A stretch of DNA of 64,000 nt, taken from assembly GCF_001941845.1 (NCBI RefSeq), contig NZ_CP018870.1, forward strand, positions 372,001-436,000, written 5' to 3'. Shown piece after piece: positions 7,753 to 16,763 of this stretch. Source of the stretch: Streptomyces sp. TN58. Lineage in GTDB: Bacteria > Actinomycetota > Actinomycetes > Streptomycetales > Streptomycetaceae. Position 1 is the first letter of the stretch. Each line of letters starts with the position of its first letter. The notes below the pieces were generated by a model. The model was given only the letters and a program-made list of their open reading frames with translations, ran no database searches and was not told the DNA's origin. The position numbers were made by a program, and so were the translations under genes.

Positions 7753-9096
7753 ATGGCTGACACCGTGACCGTCCGCCCCGCGGCCGACGGGCGGCGGCAG
7801 GCCCAGCGCAGGAAGCGCCGCCTCGCGGTCGTCTTCGTCCTGCCGGCCCTGCTGCTGCTCGGCGCGCTGGTCGTCTACCCCGTCCTCTTCTCCTTCGGCC
7901 GCAGCCTCTTCGACGCGGACGGCGACCGCTTCGTCGGAGCCGCGAACTACGCGGCGATCGTGCAGGACCCGGCCACCCTCAAGGCGATCCGCAACAGCGC
8001 CATCTGGGTCGTCGTCGCCCCCACCCTGCTCACCGGCCTCGGGCTGCTCCTCGCCGTGCTCACCGAGAAGGTGCGCTGGGCCACCGCGTTCAAGCTGGTT
8101 CTCTTCCTGCCCATGGCCGTGTCCTTCCTGGCCGCGGGCATCATCTTCCGCCTCGCCTACGAACAGGACCCGGACCGGGGCGTACTCAACGCCGCCGTCA
8201 CCGGGATCCACGACGGCTTCCACGACACCGCCGCCTATCCGACGGCCCGCGCCCGGGAGGGCCACGGCCTGACGGGCGGGGCCGGCGGCCCGTACGACAC
8301 CACGGCGGCCGTGCGCCCCGGGGGCTCCCTCAGCCTCGGGTTCATCGGGGTCGCACCCGACGCCATGCCGGCCGGCGCGAAGGCCGCCGCCGCGGACGCG
8401 GCCGCCGACGCGCCCGGCACGGACGCGATCGGGGGCGTCGTCTACCTCGACTTCGCCCCGGGCGGCGCGGGCACGCCGGGCCGGATCGACCCCGGCGAGA
8501 AGGGGCTGCCCGGCATGACCGTCGAGGCCGTACGGGACGGCCGGGTCGCCGCGACCGCCACCACGGCCGACGACGGCACCTTCCGCTTCACCGGCCTCGC
8601 CGACGGCGACTACACCGTCCGGCTGCCCGCGGCCAACTTCGCAACCCCCTACCAGGGGTTGAACTGGCTCGGTCCGGCCCTGGTGACGCCGGCGATCATC
8701 GGCGCCTACCTGTGGGTCTGGACCGGCTTCTCGATGGTCCTGATCGGCGCCGGCCTCGCGGCCATCCCGCGCGACGCGCTGGAGGCGGCGCGCATGGACG
8801 GCGCCACCGAGGGCCAGATCTTCCGCAAGATCACCGTGCCGCTGCTGGCACCGGTGCTCACCGTCGTCTTCGTGACCCTGGTGATCAACGTGATGAAGGT
8901 CTTCGACCTCGTCTGGATCATCGCACCCGGACCGGTCCAGGAGGAGGCGAACGTACTGGCCACCCGCATGTGGCTGGTGTCCTTCGGCGGCGGCGACGAC
9001 CAGGGGCTCGGCAGCGCGCTCAGCATGGTGCTCCTGCTGCTCGTCGTCCCGGCGATGATCTTCAACGTGCGGCGTTTCCGAAGGAGTGGAGCATGA
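7753..9096 (+). CDS. Sugar ABC transporter permease (MalF/AglF type) with inserted extracytoplasmic domain
   Basis: About 447 residues from ATG 7753 (a TTG at 7708 lies inside the preceding gene). The first membrane segments (LAVVFVLPALLLLGALVVYPVLF and two more) are followed, near residues 136-300, by a long soluble insertion. The core then resumes with the EAA loop (IPRDALEAARMDGATEGQIF) and the last membrane helices. The second half of the insertion (GGVVYLDF...GLPGMTVEAVRDG...TTADDGTFRFTGLADGDYTV, about residues 226-292) looks like a Cna-B/SdrD-B or carboxypeptidase-regulatory beta-sandwich. E. coli MalF also has a large P2 loop at the comparable place that contacts the maltose receptor. 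It overlaps the next permease by ATGA. Confidence 0.9.
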   Translation: MADTVTVRPAADGRRQAQRRKRRLAVVFVLPALLLLGALVVYPVLFSFGRSLFDADGDRFVGAANYAAIVQDPATLKAIRNSAIWVVVAPTLLTGLGLLLAVLTEKVRWATAFKLVLFLPMAVSFLAAGIIFRLAYEQDPDRGVLNAAVTGIHDGFHDTAAYPTARAREGHGLTGGAGGPYDTTAAVRPGGSLSLGFIGVAPDAMPAGAKAAAADAAADAPGTDAIGGVVYLDFAPGGAGTPGRIDPGEKGLPGMTVEAVRDGRVAATATTADDGTFRFTGLADGDYTVRLPAANFATPYQGLNWLGPALVTPAIIGAYLWVWTGFSMVLIGAGLAAIPRDALEAARMDGATEGQIFRKITVPLLAPVLTVVFVTLVINVMKVFDLVWIIAPGPVQEEANVLATRMWLVSFGGGDDQGLGSALSMVLLLLVVPAMIFNVRRFRRSGA

Positions 9097-10061
9097 GCGG
9101 CCACAGCACCGTCGAGCGGCGCGGCCCGTCGCCGTCCCCGGCGTCCCCGCCGGCGCAGCCCGCGCCGTCCTCCCCGGCACCCTCCGCCCCGGCGCCCTCC
9201 TCCTCGCCCGGGCGGCGCCCCGGACGCAGGCTGTCGCGCTTCCTGGGCAGCTCCGTCGTCCAGGGCGTCCTGGCCCTGGTCGCCCTCGTGTGGATCACAC
9301 CGCTGGCGGGCCTGCTGCTGTCCTCGCTGCGCTCGGAGCAGGACAACGCCACCACCGGCTGGTGGACCGCGCTGACCGACCCGTCGCAGCTGTCCCTGGA
9401 CAACTACGGCTCCCTGCTGCGGGATTCGGGCATCGGCGAGGCCTTCTGGAACACCGTCCTGATCTCCGTGCCGACCACCGTCCTGGTGGTGGTCATCGCG
9501 GCGCTCGCCGGATACGCCTTCGCGTGGCTTGAGTTCCCCGGCCGGGACGGCGTGTTCCTGGTGGTCGTCGGGCTGCTCGTGGTGCCCGTACAGATCGGGC
9601 TGCTCCCCGTGGCCAAACTGTTCGGCGCGGTGGGCCTGTTCGGGACGGTCGCGGGCGTCGTCCTCTTCCACGTCGCCTACGGGCTCCCGTTCGCGATCTT
9701 CCTGTTGCGCAACTACTTCGCCGAGATCCCGCGCGAGATGCTGGAGGCCGCCCGGATGGACGGCGGCAGCGAGTGGCGGATCTTCTCCCGGCTCGTACTG
9801 CCGCTCGGCCGCCCGGCCATCGCGAGCCTGGCCATCTTCCAGTTCCTCTGGGTCTGGAACGACATGCTCGTGGCGCTGCTCTTCGCGGACAACGGCTCGC
9901 AGCCGCTCACGGTCGCCCTGCAGTCCCAGATGCGGCAGTTCGGCAGCAACATCGGCGTGCTTGCGCCCGGGGCGTTCTTGTCGCTGGTGGTACCGCTGGT
10001 GGTCTTCTTCGCCTTCCAACGGCACTTCGTCCAGGGCGTGATGGCCGGCTCGGTGAAGTAG
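9093..10061 (+). CDS. Sugar ABC transporter permease (MalG/AglG type)
   Basis: About 322 residues from ATG 9093, which overlaps the stop of the first permease and follows AAGGAGTGGAGC. A proline/serine-rich cytoplasmic N-terminus of about 50 residues (PSPSPASPPAQPAPSSP) precedes six membrane helices. The EAA motif EIPREMLEAARMDGGSEW, which docks on the ATPase, is near residue 215. It ends the sugar operon; a 12-bp hairpin lies just after its stop. Confidence 0.9.
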   Translation: MSGHSTVERRGPSPSPASPPAQPAPSSPAPSAPAPSSSPGRRPGRRLSRFLGSSVVQGVLALVALVWITPLAGLLLSSLRSEQDNATTGWWTALTDPSQLSLDNYGSLLRDSGIGEAFWNTVLISVPTTVLVVVIAALAGYAFAWLEFPGRDGVFLVVVGLLVVPVQIGLLPVAKLFGAVGLFGTVAGVVLFHVAYGLPFAIFLLRNYFAEIPREMLEAARMDGGSEWRIFSRLVLPLGRPAIASLAIFQFLWVWNDMLVALLFADNGSQPLTVALQSQMRQFGSNIGVLAPGAFLSLVVPLVVFFAFQRHFVQGVMAGSVK

Positions 10062-10084
10062 CCGCCGGGCCGGGCTCCGGCAGC

Positions 10085-10121
10085 CGCCTCCGCATGGGTG
10101 CACACCGCTCATGCGGAGGCG
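10085..10121. terminator. 12-bp hairpin between convergent genes
   Basis: CGCCTCCGCATG (10085-10096) and CATGCGGAGGCG (10110-10121) pair perfectly across a 13-base loop. It lies between the end of the sugar operon and the end of the convergent amidase gene, so it probably terminates transcription from both sides. Confidence 0.6.
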
Positions 10122-10163
10122 TCCGCGCGTCCCGGCCTCCGCACGTGCCCTCGCCGCCGGTCC

Positions 10164-11579
10164 TCAGGTGACGGGCAGCCGTGGGCGGGTCTCCGCCCAC
10201 GGCCGGGCCTCCTCCAGCTGCGCCGCCACCCGCAGCACCGACACCTCGTCGTCGCGGCGGCCCACCAGCTGTACGGCGAGAGGCAGCCCGTCCGAGCCGA
10301 AGCCTGCGGGCACGGACGCCGCCGGGTGTCCGGTGACGTTCCACAGCGCGGTGTAGGCCACCATCGGGCGCGACCGCGCCAGCGCCGTGAGCAGGCCCGC
10401 GCCGTCCAGCGAGCCCACCGGGCGCGGGCGGGCCGCGATGACCGGGGTCAGCAGCAGGTCCATGGAGGTGAACATCCGGTCGGCGCGGTCCGCGAGCCGC
10501 TCCCCCGCCCGGATTCCGCGCTCCACGGCGGATTCGGGGACCAGGCGGGCGAGCGCGAGGGTGCTGCGGGTGCGCGGCTCCAGCAAGTCGGGCCGTTCGA
10601 CGGTGGCGGCCTCCGCGCGCACCCCGCCGCAGAACTGCGCCGCGAACGGGGCCGTGGCGTCCGGGTAGCGGGGATTGACCTCGCGTACGTCGTGGCCCAG
10701 TGCGCGCAGCGCCCGTACGGTCTCCAGCAGGGCTCCGACGTGCTCGGGGTGCGGGCGGATCCCGGGCACGGCGGGCTTGGCGGAGTACCCGACGCGCATG
10801 CGGCCGGGCGGGGTCTCCAGGGCCCGCAGCCAGCCTGTGGTGGCGGGCCGGGCGCTCCAGCGGTCGGCGGGGGTGGTGCCGGCGAGGACGTCGTAGAGCA
10901 GGGCGGCATCGCGGACGGTGCGGGTCAGCGGTCCCACGGTGCCGAGCGCGTACCAGAGGTGGGGGTTCGGGGCGGTGGAGACACGGCCGCGCTGGGGCTT
11001 GAGGCCGAACAGCCCGCAGCAGGCGGCCGGGATGCGGATGGACCCGCCGCCGTCGCCGCCGAGCGCCGCTCCGACCAGTCCGGCCGCGACGGCCGCGGCG
11101 CTGCCGCCGCTGGAGCCGCCCGGGGTGCGGGTGGTGTCCCAGGGGTTGTGGGCGGTGCCGTGGGCGGCTGACTCGGTGAAGGGCCACTGGCCGAACTCGG
11201 GCATCGTCGTCTTGCCGATGACGACGGCGCCGGCGGCGCGCAGACGGCGTACGGCCTCGGAGTCGGCGGCTGCGGGGGTCCGGTTGGCGGCGCCCCCGAA
11301 GGTGGTGACCTGCCCGGCGACGTCGAACTCGTCCTTCACGGCGACGGGTACGCCGTGGAGCGGGCCGCGGTCCTGCTCCGCTTCCGCGTCCCGGGCGTCC
11401 GCCTCGGCGAGCGCCTGCTCGGCGAGGACGGTCCGGAAGGCCCCGAGCGCGGGATCGAACCGGTTGATGCGGCGCAGCGCCGCCTCGACGAGGGCGCGGG
11501 AGGTGGTCTTGCCGGTGCGCACCAACTCGGCCTGCCGCTCGACTCCCTGGAACATCAGCTCGGCGTCGTCCCTGTCCAT
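10164..11579 (-). CDS. Amidase (amidase signature family)
   Basis: About 471 residues from ATG 11579 (GAAGGGG five bases upstream). The Ser-cisSer-Lys triad is visible: K82 in PVAVKDEFD, S156 in TPGGSSGGS, and nucleophile S180 in GGGSIRIPA. The S156-S180 spacing of 24 is that of the family. There is no signal peptide and no gatCB partner, so it is a stand-alone amide hydrolase of unknown substrate rather than GatA. The reading frame stays open a further 780 bp upstream, but that stretch is antisense to the phosphatase gene. Confidence 0.88.
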   Translation of the reverse strand: MDRDDAELMFQGVERQAELVRTGKTTSRALVEAALRRINRFDPALGAFRTVLAEQALAEADARDAEAEQDRGPLHGVPVAVKDEFDVAGQVTTFGGAANRTPAAADSEAVRRLRAAGAVVIGKTTMPEFGQWPFTESAAHGTAHNPWDTTRTPGGSSGGSAAAVAAGLVGAALGGDGGGSIRIPAACCGLFGLKPQRGRVSTAPNPHLWYALGTVGPLTRTVRDAALLYDVLAGTTPADRWSARPATTGWLRALETPPGRMRVGYSAKPAVPGIRPHPEHVGALLETVRALRALGHDVREVNPRYPDATAPFAAQFCGGVRAEAATVERPDLLEPRTRSTLALARLVPESAVERGIRAGERLADRADRMFTSMDLLLTPVIAARPRPVGSLDGAGLLTALARSRPMVAYTALWNVTGHPAASVPAGFGSDGLPLAVQLVGRRDDEVSVLRVAAQLEEARPWAETRPRLPVT

Positions 11580-11747
11580 GCCCACCCCTTCACCCCTACC
11601 TCGCGGTAACCCGGGGCAAGGCTCGCGCCCCGCCGCCCCGGCGTCAAGCACACGCCTGCCCTTTCGGCCTCGCCCTCGGGGAACCGGCGCGCGCGGGTGG
11701 GCGTCTCTCCGGGGGTCCACAAGATCGACTTCGCCGGAGGACAACCC

Positions 11748-12371
11748 GTGACCCGTACGGCCGCCCGCTACCTCTACCTGACCCGGCACGGCGAGGCGTC
11801 GCCGGACGAGAGCGAACTGACGGATGCGGGCCGCCGCCAGGCCGCCCTGCTCGGGCAGCGGCTCCGGGGCGTTCCGCTGACGGCGATCCACCACGGGCCG
11901 CTCGCCCGGGCCGAGCAGACGGCCCGGCTGGTCGAGGACCAGCTGGACGGCGTCCCCCGGCACCGCACCGAGGCCGCCGGGGACTACGTCCCCTACCTTC
12001 CGGCGCGCGAGGAACTGCCGCCGGAGGCCGCCGACGCCTGGGCCGGGTTCCTCGGCGGGTTCACGGCGGAGGAACGGGAGCAGGGGCCCGGCCTCGCGGC
12101 AGCGGCGCTCGCGGAGTTCACCGGCCCGGTCGCCGGCGACGCGCCGCGCCACGAACTCGTCGTCACCCACAACTTCCTCGCGGGGTGGCTGCTGCGGGAC
12201 GCGCTCGCCTCGCCGCGGTGGCGGTGGCTGGGCGTGAACCACGCCAACGCGGCCCTGACCGTGATCCGCTACGCGCCGGACCGCCCGCCGGCGGTCCTCC
12301 TCTTCAACGACACCGGGCACCTCCCGGCCGAGCTGCGGTGGACCGGTTTCCCGCGGGAGCTCCATGTCTGA
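11748..12371 (+). CDS. Histidine phosphatase family protein
   Basis: About 207 residues from GTG 11748, seven bases after GGAGG. LTRHGEAS holds the phosphohistidine acceptor (RHG, about residue 14). The second conserved arginine lies in GPLARAEQTARL, and the second histidine in ELVVTHNFLAGWLL. These match the phosphoglycerate-mutase-like phosphatases. It is divergent from the amidase across 168 bp. Substrate unknown. Confidence 0.85.
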   Translation: MTRTAARYLYLTRHGEASPDESELTDAGRRQAALLGQRLRGVPLTAIHHGPLARAEQTARLVEDQLDGVPRHRTEAAGDYVPYLPAREELPPEAADAWAGFLGGFTAEEREQGPGLAAAALAEFTGPVAGDAPRHELVVTHNFLAGWLLRDALASPRWRWLGVNHANAALTVIRYAPDRPPAVLLFNDTGHLPAELRWTGFPRELHV

Positions 12372-12675
12372 GACCGGGCGACCGCCTGCATCCCGTCACC
12401 CTGCGCGGCAATCCGGCGAACCGCGCACCGCCGTCACCTGGGAGGGAGGGATCGCGGCGAGCGGGGGGACCCTGCCGGCGTGAGCGCGCCCGGCTGCGGA
12501 ACGTGCGGCGCCAACTGCGTGAACGCCGGCCGGGCATCCGCTATCCGTATGGTCTGTCCGTAAATCGACCGCCCATTGGCGGCCGCCCTGGGGGCATGCC
12601 AGGCTCGTCTTCAGTTGAGCGTCAGATCACAGGCATCTAACCGCAATCAACCTTGAATCGAAGGCGAAACCTGTC
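12372..12675. other. Intergenic stretch upstream of the SSI-type gene
   Basis: No convincing gene. The last 70 bases fall in GC content, and a possible promoter is TTGAGC (near 12615) with a TAACCG 17 bp on. A weak ribosome site GAAGGCG precedes ATG 12676. Short frames here lack codon bias. Confidence 0.4.
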
Positions 12676-13101
12676 ATGCGTCACCACATCATCGCCGTAT
12701 CCGCCCTGAGCCTGCTCTGTCTCGCAGGCAGTACCGGTCTCGCGGAGGCTCAACCCGCCGGTGCGCACGGTCCGTCCGCGATGGTCTTCACCATCGCCCA
12801 GGGGTCCGGGGAGCCCGCGGACACCGTGCTTCGTGCGTCCACCCTCAGCTGCGCCTACACGGCCGAGGGCACCCACCCCGACCCGAGGGCCGCGTGCGAC
12901 GCCCTCAACGCCACCGACGGCGAGCTCGACCGCCTGCTGGCGACGCCGAGCCCGTCGCGGTACTGCCCGATGTACTTCGACCCCGTCACGGTCACGGCGG
13001 ACGGCGTACTGCAGGGCAGGCGCGTGGCCTGGAAGCACACCTTCTCCAACGCGTGCGTGATGTCCGCGACGCTGAACGACAGCCCGGTGTACGCGTTCTG
13101 A
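12676..13101 (+). CDS. Subtilisin inhibitor-like protein (SSI family)
   Basis: 141 residues with a signal peptide (cleavage probably after GLAEA, residue 25). The mature part has the SSI fold markers: four cysteines at 59, 74, 97 and about 124, matching the two SSI disulfides, the reactive-site stretch YCPMYFDPVTVTADGV, and the C-terminal SNACVMS...SPVYAF. The P1 residue by alignment to SSI is M99, with Y100 as P1'; a Met P1 suits subtilisin/chymotrypsin-like targets. These secreted proteins restrain the cell's own serine proteases. A GC-rich hairpin follows. Confidence 0.92.
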   Translation: MRHHIIAVSALSLLCLAGSTGLAEAQPAGAHGPSAMVFTIAQGSGEPADTVLRASTLSCAYTAEGTHPDPRAACDALNATDGELDRLLATPSPSRYCPMYFDPVTVTADGVLQGRRVAWKHTFSNACVMSATLNDSPVYAF

Positions 13102-13140
13102 CACCACGCGCCCGGTCCGCCGAGGCGGGGGCGGGGTATG

Positions 13141-13174
13141 GGCGGCCCCGAAGCCGGCAGGCTCCGGGGCCGCC
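13141..13174 (+). terminator. GC-rich hairpin after the SSI gene
   Basis: GGCGGCCCCG (13141-13150) pairs with CGGGGCCGCC (13165-13174), and the inner AGCC/GGCT extends the stem. It lies 40 bp after the stop of the inhibitor gene. Confidence 0.55.
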
Positions 13175-13175
13175 G

Positions 13176-13226
13176 AGGGCGTGTTGCGAAAGTGGCGAGC
13201 CAGACGAGATTTTCACAACAGGCCCT
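13176..13226. repeat. 51-bp inverted-repeat element (MITE-like)
   Basis: Ends AGGGCGTGTTGCGAAAGT and ATTTTCACAACAGGCCCT match as inverted repeats at 15 of 18 positions. The centre GCGAGCCAGACG (13195-13206) recurs inverted in the element at 46764-46850. The right end runs into the TAG stop (within CTAG, 13225-13228) of the minus-strand Imm49-like gene. Confidence 0.6.
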
Positions 13227-14985
13227 AGAACGGCTCTGCGGCCCGCAGGAGGGACGTGGGGAGGTAGGGGGAGTCGACGCGGACGGCCCAGCCGCGACGT
13301 CGGGCGTGGCAGGCCAGGGCGAGGATGTCGAGGTTGAGGGCGGCATCCGGGTCGTCGGCGCGGTCGGCGACCGCGTAGTGGGCGCGGTGGGCTTCGAGGG
13401 CGTCGGCCAGGGCGAGGTTGAAGCTCTCCTCGTCACCTTCCACCAGCTGCGACAGCAGTACCGCCGGCGGCATGGCGAAGCCCCAGTCCACGGCCCTTTC
13501 GGCCTGCTGGAGCGCCCGCTGTGCGGCCTGCTCGGGCTCGACGCCCGTCAGGTAGGCGTGCAGCGCTTCGCGGTACGCGCTGAAGGCGGATCCGTCCGGC
13601 CCGGCGAAGGCGGGGCCCGTGAGGACGAGGGGGGCAAGGTCCTCGGGCGCCCCGGTGATCAGGGCGAAGCAGACGGCCCTGTGCCAGTTGTGCGCTCCGG
13701 CCTCCTTGGCCCGCTCGGCCCGGTAGCGCAGGCCGCGGCCGTCGATGGTGACCTCGGCCTCGGTCCCCGGCTCGGCCAGGGCGATACGGAACAGGGCCGC
13801 TCCCACCTGGGAGGCCAGCCGCGGGGGCGCCGGCCGGGCGTCGTCCCCGAGGTCGCCGGACTCCCCCGCACTGCACTTGAACAGGCGCTCCTGATCGCGC
13901 ATGACGCTGCCGAGCCTCCAGACGGCGAGCGGCTTTCCGTCGAAGGCCGTGAACGCCTCCTCGACCCTCCTGTCGTAGCGGGCCTCGGTGTCGGGGTGCA
14001 CGGTCCACTCACCGGCCGGACGCTCCACCACCAGCGCGCCCGCGGCGAGCGCGCCGACGGCGTCCGGCCGCCGGTCCCGGCCGAAGCCCGCGACCCGAGG
14101 CCCCGCGGTCTCGAAGCCGGTGACCAGCGCGTGCGGGAGGTAGTCGGTTCGGACGGCGGGCGACCAGCCGAGGGTCCGGTACGCGAGCGCGGCGAGGGCT
14201 ATGGGGACGAGCGGGAGGAGGTTGCGCGTGGAGGCCGAGGAGCTGTGCAGGTCCCGGTGCCTGACCAGCAGGGCGGACAGCGCGGTGTCGAAGGCCTGGC
14301 GGTCCTCGGCGGCCAGGGCGCGCAGCGTGCGCAGCGCGGCACTCTCCGGCCGGTCCAGCAGCGGTTCGCCGCTTTCCTCGGCGCGGCCGCGCACGCGGTC
14401 GAGGGCCGCGTCGACGGCGGCCAGCCTGGCCCGGGTACTCGGCGGGTACTCCTCGTCGTCGCCGGTGTCGCCCAGGACCACGGCCATCAGCCCGGTGGCG
14501 AGCTCGCCGGCAGGTGTTTCTCGCAGCCGCGCGGCGAACTTCTCCCGGGCGAAGTGGAAGGCCTCACCGTGCCATGCGGCCTTGTCCCTGAGGACGGCCA
14601 GGCAGAGCGCATCGGTCCACTCCTGCGGCGTGACGCTCTCCTCGGGGTGGTCCTCCCCCGGGTCGTAGCTCATGCCGAAGTTCACGTACTCAAGGAAGAC
14701 GTGGAAGCTGCAGTGCGGGTGGTAGGCCGCGTAGGCGACGGCGCCGGCCGCGGCCTCCGAGGCGTCCTTGAGGGCGGCCTGGGCCTCCGGGGTGCCGAGG
14801 TCGGGGGTCGCCACGGAGAGGGCGCCGAGGTATTCGAGGAACTCGTCCGCGATGGACTGCCACTCGTAGGTGGCCATCCGGCCGCCCCTCGACATCGAGC
14901 GCACCTGGCCCCCGATGCGGTTCGTGAAGTCCTCGCGTGCGGCCGACACGGCCGCCTCGCCCACCTGGTGACGCTCTATCCGCAC
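13225..14985 (-). CDS. Immunity 49 (Imm49) family-like protein
   Basis: 586 residues from GTG 14985, preceded by AAGGAG at good spacing. It is a soluble helical protein with no signal or membrane segment. The N-terminus (RHQVGEAAVSAAREDF, then a conserved tyrosine-rich AAYHPHCSFHVF) and the repeated helical body resemble actinobacterial Imm49 proteins, which in toxin loci protect against a cognate effector; I recognise this from family resemblance, not a search. It lies 82 bp after the DUF4344 metallopeptidase on the same strand, and the WXG-like/DUF1023 set is further upstream. Its TAG stop touches a short inverted-repeat element. Confidence 0.6.
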   Translation of the reverse strand: MRIERHQVGEAAVSAAREDFTNRIGGQVRSMSRGGRMATYEWQSIADEFLEYLGALSVATPDLGTPEAQAALKDASEAAAGAVAYAAYHPHCSFHVFLEYVNFGMSYDPGEDHPEESVTPQEWTDALCLAVLRDKAAWHGEAFHFAREKFAARLRETPAGELATGLMAVVLGDTGDDEEYPPSTRARLAAVDAALDRVRGRAEESGEPLLDRPESAALRTLRALAAEDRQAFDTALSALLVRHRDLHSSSASTRNLLPLVPIALAALAYRTLGWSPAVRTDYLPHALVTGFETAGPRVAGFGRDRRPDAVGALAAGALVVERPAGEWTVHPDTEARYDRRVEEAFTAFDGKPLAVWRLGSVMRDQERLFKCSAGESGDLGDDARPAPPRLASQVGAALFRIALAEPGTEAEVTIDGRGLRYRAERAKEAGAHNWHRAVCFALITGAPEDLAPLVLTGPAFAGPDGSAFSAYREALHAYLTGVEPEQAAQRALQQAERAVDWGFAMPPAVLLSQLVEGDEESFNLALADALEAHRAHYAVADRADDPDAALNLDILALACHARRRGWAVRVDSPYLPTSLLRAAEPF

Positions 14986-15067
14986 TGCCCTGCTCCTTGA
15001 TCAGAATCCGTGAGGACAGCGTAGGCGTGGGATCTGACACCCTGAGTCCTGCCGGACCCCGTTGAGG

Positions 15068-16066
15068 TCACTGCGACTTGCGGTACTCGTCGAGCTTCTC
15101 CGCGAAAGCCTTCGTCTCGGCGACCAGCCTGTCCTGGGCGTCCGCACGGGCCTCGTCGCCCTCGGCCCTGAACGCCTCGGTGAAGTGCGGCTGGAGCTGG
15201 GTCCACCAGCCGTGGTCGAGCATCGCCCATGACTGCGGGCACAGCGGAGCGCGTGACTTCGGCAGGTAGCCGGCGCCGACCAGTGGGCCGTCGAACCGCG
15301 CGGGGTCACTCCCGTCCAGGTAGCACAGGAAGTTGAAGACCCGCTGCTGGGTGGCGGGGTGGTCGCTGGCGAAGCCCTCCAGGGTCAGCTGTCCCTGCCT
15401 GCGGGCGATCTCGTCGAAGAGGATCGCGGCGGCCATCGACGGGTCCGGGCCGACCTCGTTGACGGTGTGGAAGGACGCGAACCCGTCGGCCGCGTCCTCT
15501 TCGAGTCCGAGGTTCGCGAGCATGAACTGGCGCTGGAGGGCGTGGCCCATCTCGTGGCCGAAGACGAACTGGGTTGCCAGGGCGGTCAGGTCCCGCGGGT
15601 TGTACTTGTCCTCGGGGAACAGGGCGGGTCGCTTGACGGTCTTGACCACGTCGTCGAAGGACTGCTCGATCTCCGTCAGGAACGACGGCGGGATGAAGAT
15701 CGTCCGTCCGTCGGGCTGTGTGACGGCGTCCGTCACTCCCGGCGGAACCCTGTCGGTGACCTTGACGACCATGTCGTGCGGGAGGGCGATCGACCTGTTG
15801 ACCCAGTCGGCGGTCTGCTCCAGTACCCGGGACTTCCGGATGGCCTCGACGGCCCGCCGGACCTCGGGCTTGGTCGAACGGTCGTCGTAGACGATCGTGA
15901 CCTTGCCCTGGGGGCCGGGCGTACCGTCGTCGGCGGCCGCGCCCCCGGCACCCGCCGCGCCCGCGGTACCCGCGGCGGCCCCGGTGCCCGCGAGACTCGC
16001 GGCGAGCAGCGCGCCCGCGAGGACGGCCCTCGCGGTGCTCCTACGCCCGCCTCCACTGCTGAGCAT
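15068..16066 (-). CDS. Secreted putative metallopeptidase (DUF4344)
   Basis: About 332 residues from ATG 16066, giving a clean signal peptide (RRSTARAVLAGALLAASLAG). FGHEMGHAL holds the zinc HExxH motif, and GLEEDAADGFA downstream supplies the third acidic ligand. KVTIVYDDRSTKPEVRRAVE, and CPQSWAMLDHGWWTQL near the C-terminus, fit the DUF4344 metallopeptidase family. A start at 16144 would hide the signal. It is 91 bp after the lipoprotein gene on the same strand. Whether it is an effector or a housekeeping exported peptidase is not clear. Confidence 0.75.
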   Translation of the reverse strand: MLSSGGGRRSTARAVLAGALLAASLAGTGAAAGTAGAAGAGGAAADDGTPGPQGKVTIVYDDRSTKPEVRRAVEAIRKSRVLEQTADWVNRSIALPHDMVVKVTDRVPPGVTDAVTQPDGRTIFIPPSFLTEIEQSFDDVVKTVKRPALFPEDKYNPRDLTALATQFVFGHEMGHALQRQFMLANLGLEEDAADGFASFHTVNEVGPDPSMAAAILFDEIARRQGQLTLEGFASDHPATQQRVFNFLCYLDGSDPARFDGPLVGAGYLPKSRAPLCPQSWAMLDHGWWTQLQPHFTEAFRAEGDEARADAQDRLVAETKAFAEKLDEYRKSQ

Positions 16067-16157
16067 GCCGATCGGCTCCCTCCCGGAGCGGAGCGGCACG
16101 CGGATCTCTCCACGCACCCTCCCTCCACGATGACCCATCGGCACCCGTTCGGCGAGA

Positions 16158-16763
16158 TCAGGACGCGGGGGTGGTGCCCGGCGCCGGGCTCTCGGCGGAC
16201 CAGAAGTCGGAGCGGACGTTGGGGGCGGGGATGGCGGTCTCGCCTTCGTAGGTGGCGCCGGTCGCCACCTTGGTGGGCGCCGCGACCTTCGAGTTCTTCA
16301 CGCAGGGGCTGGTGACCTCGAAGAAGGCCTGCCCCTGGTGGCCGAAGAGGAGCATGATGCCGAAGCCGTCCGGGGACGTGGCGATGATCTCGGGCGTGTC
16401 CTTGTCCGGATTCACCGTCTTGATCCGGTAGCCGCTCGCCTTCCAGAAGTTCTCGACCACACCGAGGAAGTTGCCGCGGCGCTGCTCGGAGACGACCGTC
16501 ATCACGGTCCAGTAGCGGGTCACGTCGCAGCTGCCGGTCGTCGTGGTGTCGTGGACCCATTCGACGTCCGGCTTGATCGCCCCGACCGTCGCGTAGAACA
16601 TCGCGTCGGCGCGCTCCGCCGCTCCCTGCATGTCCATGCCTGCCACTGCCCCTCGTCCGTCCTTGGTGCCGTCCGTCGGTCCGCACCCGGCGAGCCCGGC
16701 GAGCAGCGCGCCGGCCACGGCCAGTGCGCAGGTCAGGCGAATCGTCCGTGCGCTGCGCTTCAT
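16158..16763 (-). CDS. Putative lipoprotein of a WXG/DUF1023 gene set
   Basis: 201 residues with a lipoprotein signal peptide: basic start MKRSARTIRL, hydrophobic core, and lipobox LAGC with the cysteine at 27. The exported part (residues 50-200, for example DVTRYWTVMTVVSEQRRGNFLGVV) has no family I recognise beyond similar lipoproteins beside DUF1023 hydrolases in Streptomyces. Its ATG overlaps the stop of the hydrolase gene (16760-16763), so the two are co-translated and probably act together at the cell surface. Confidence 0.7.
   Translation of the reverse strand: MKRSARTIRLTCALAVAGALLAGLAGCGPTDGTKDGRGAVAGMDMQGAAERADAMFYATVGAIKPDVEWVHDTTTTGSCDVTRYWTVMTVVSEQRRGNFLGVVENFWKASGYRIKTVNPDKDTPEIIATSPDGFGIMLLFGHQGQAFFEVTSPCVKNSKVAAPTKVATGATYEGETAIPAPNVRSDFWSAESPAPGTTPAS

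Noticed and set aside
10164..12365. 733-residue amidase with a long N-terminal extension
   Set aside because: The extra part is antisense to the histidine phosphatase, and a good ribosome site precedes ATG 11579.
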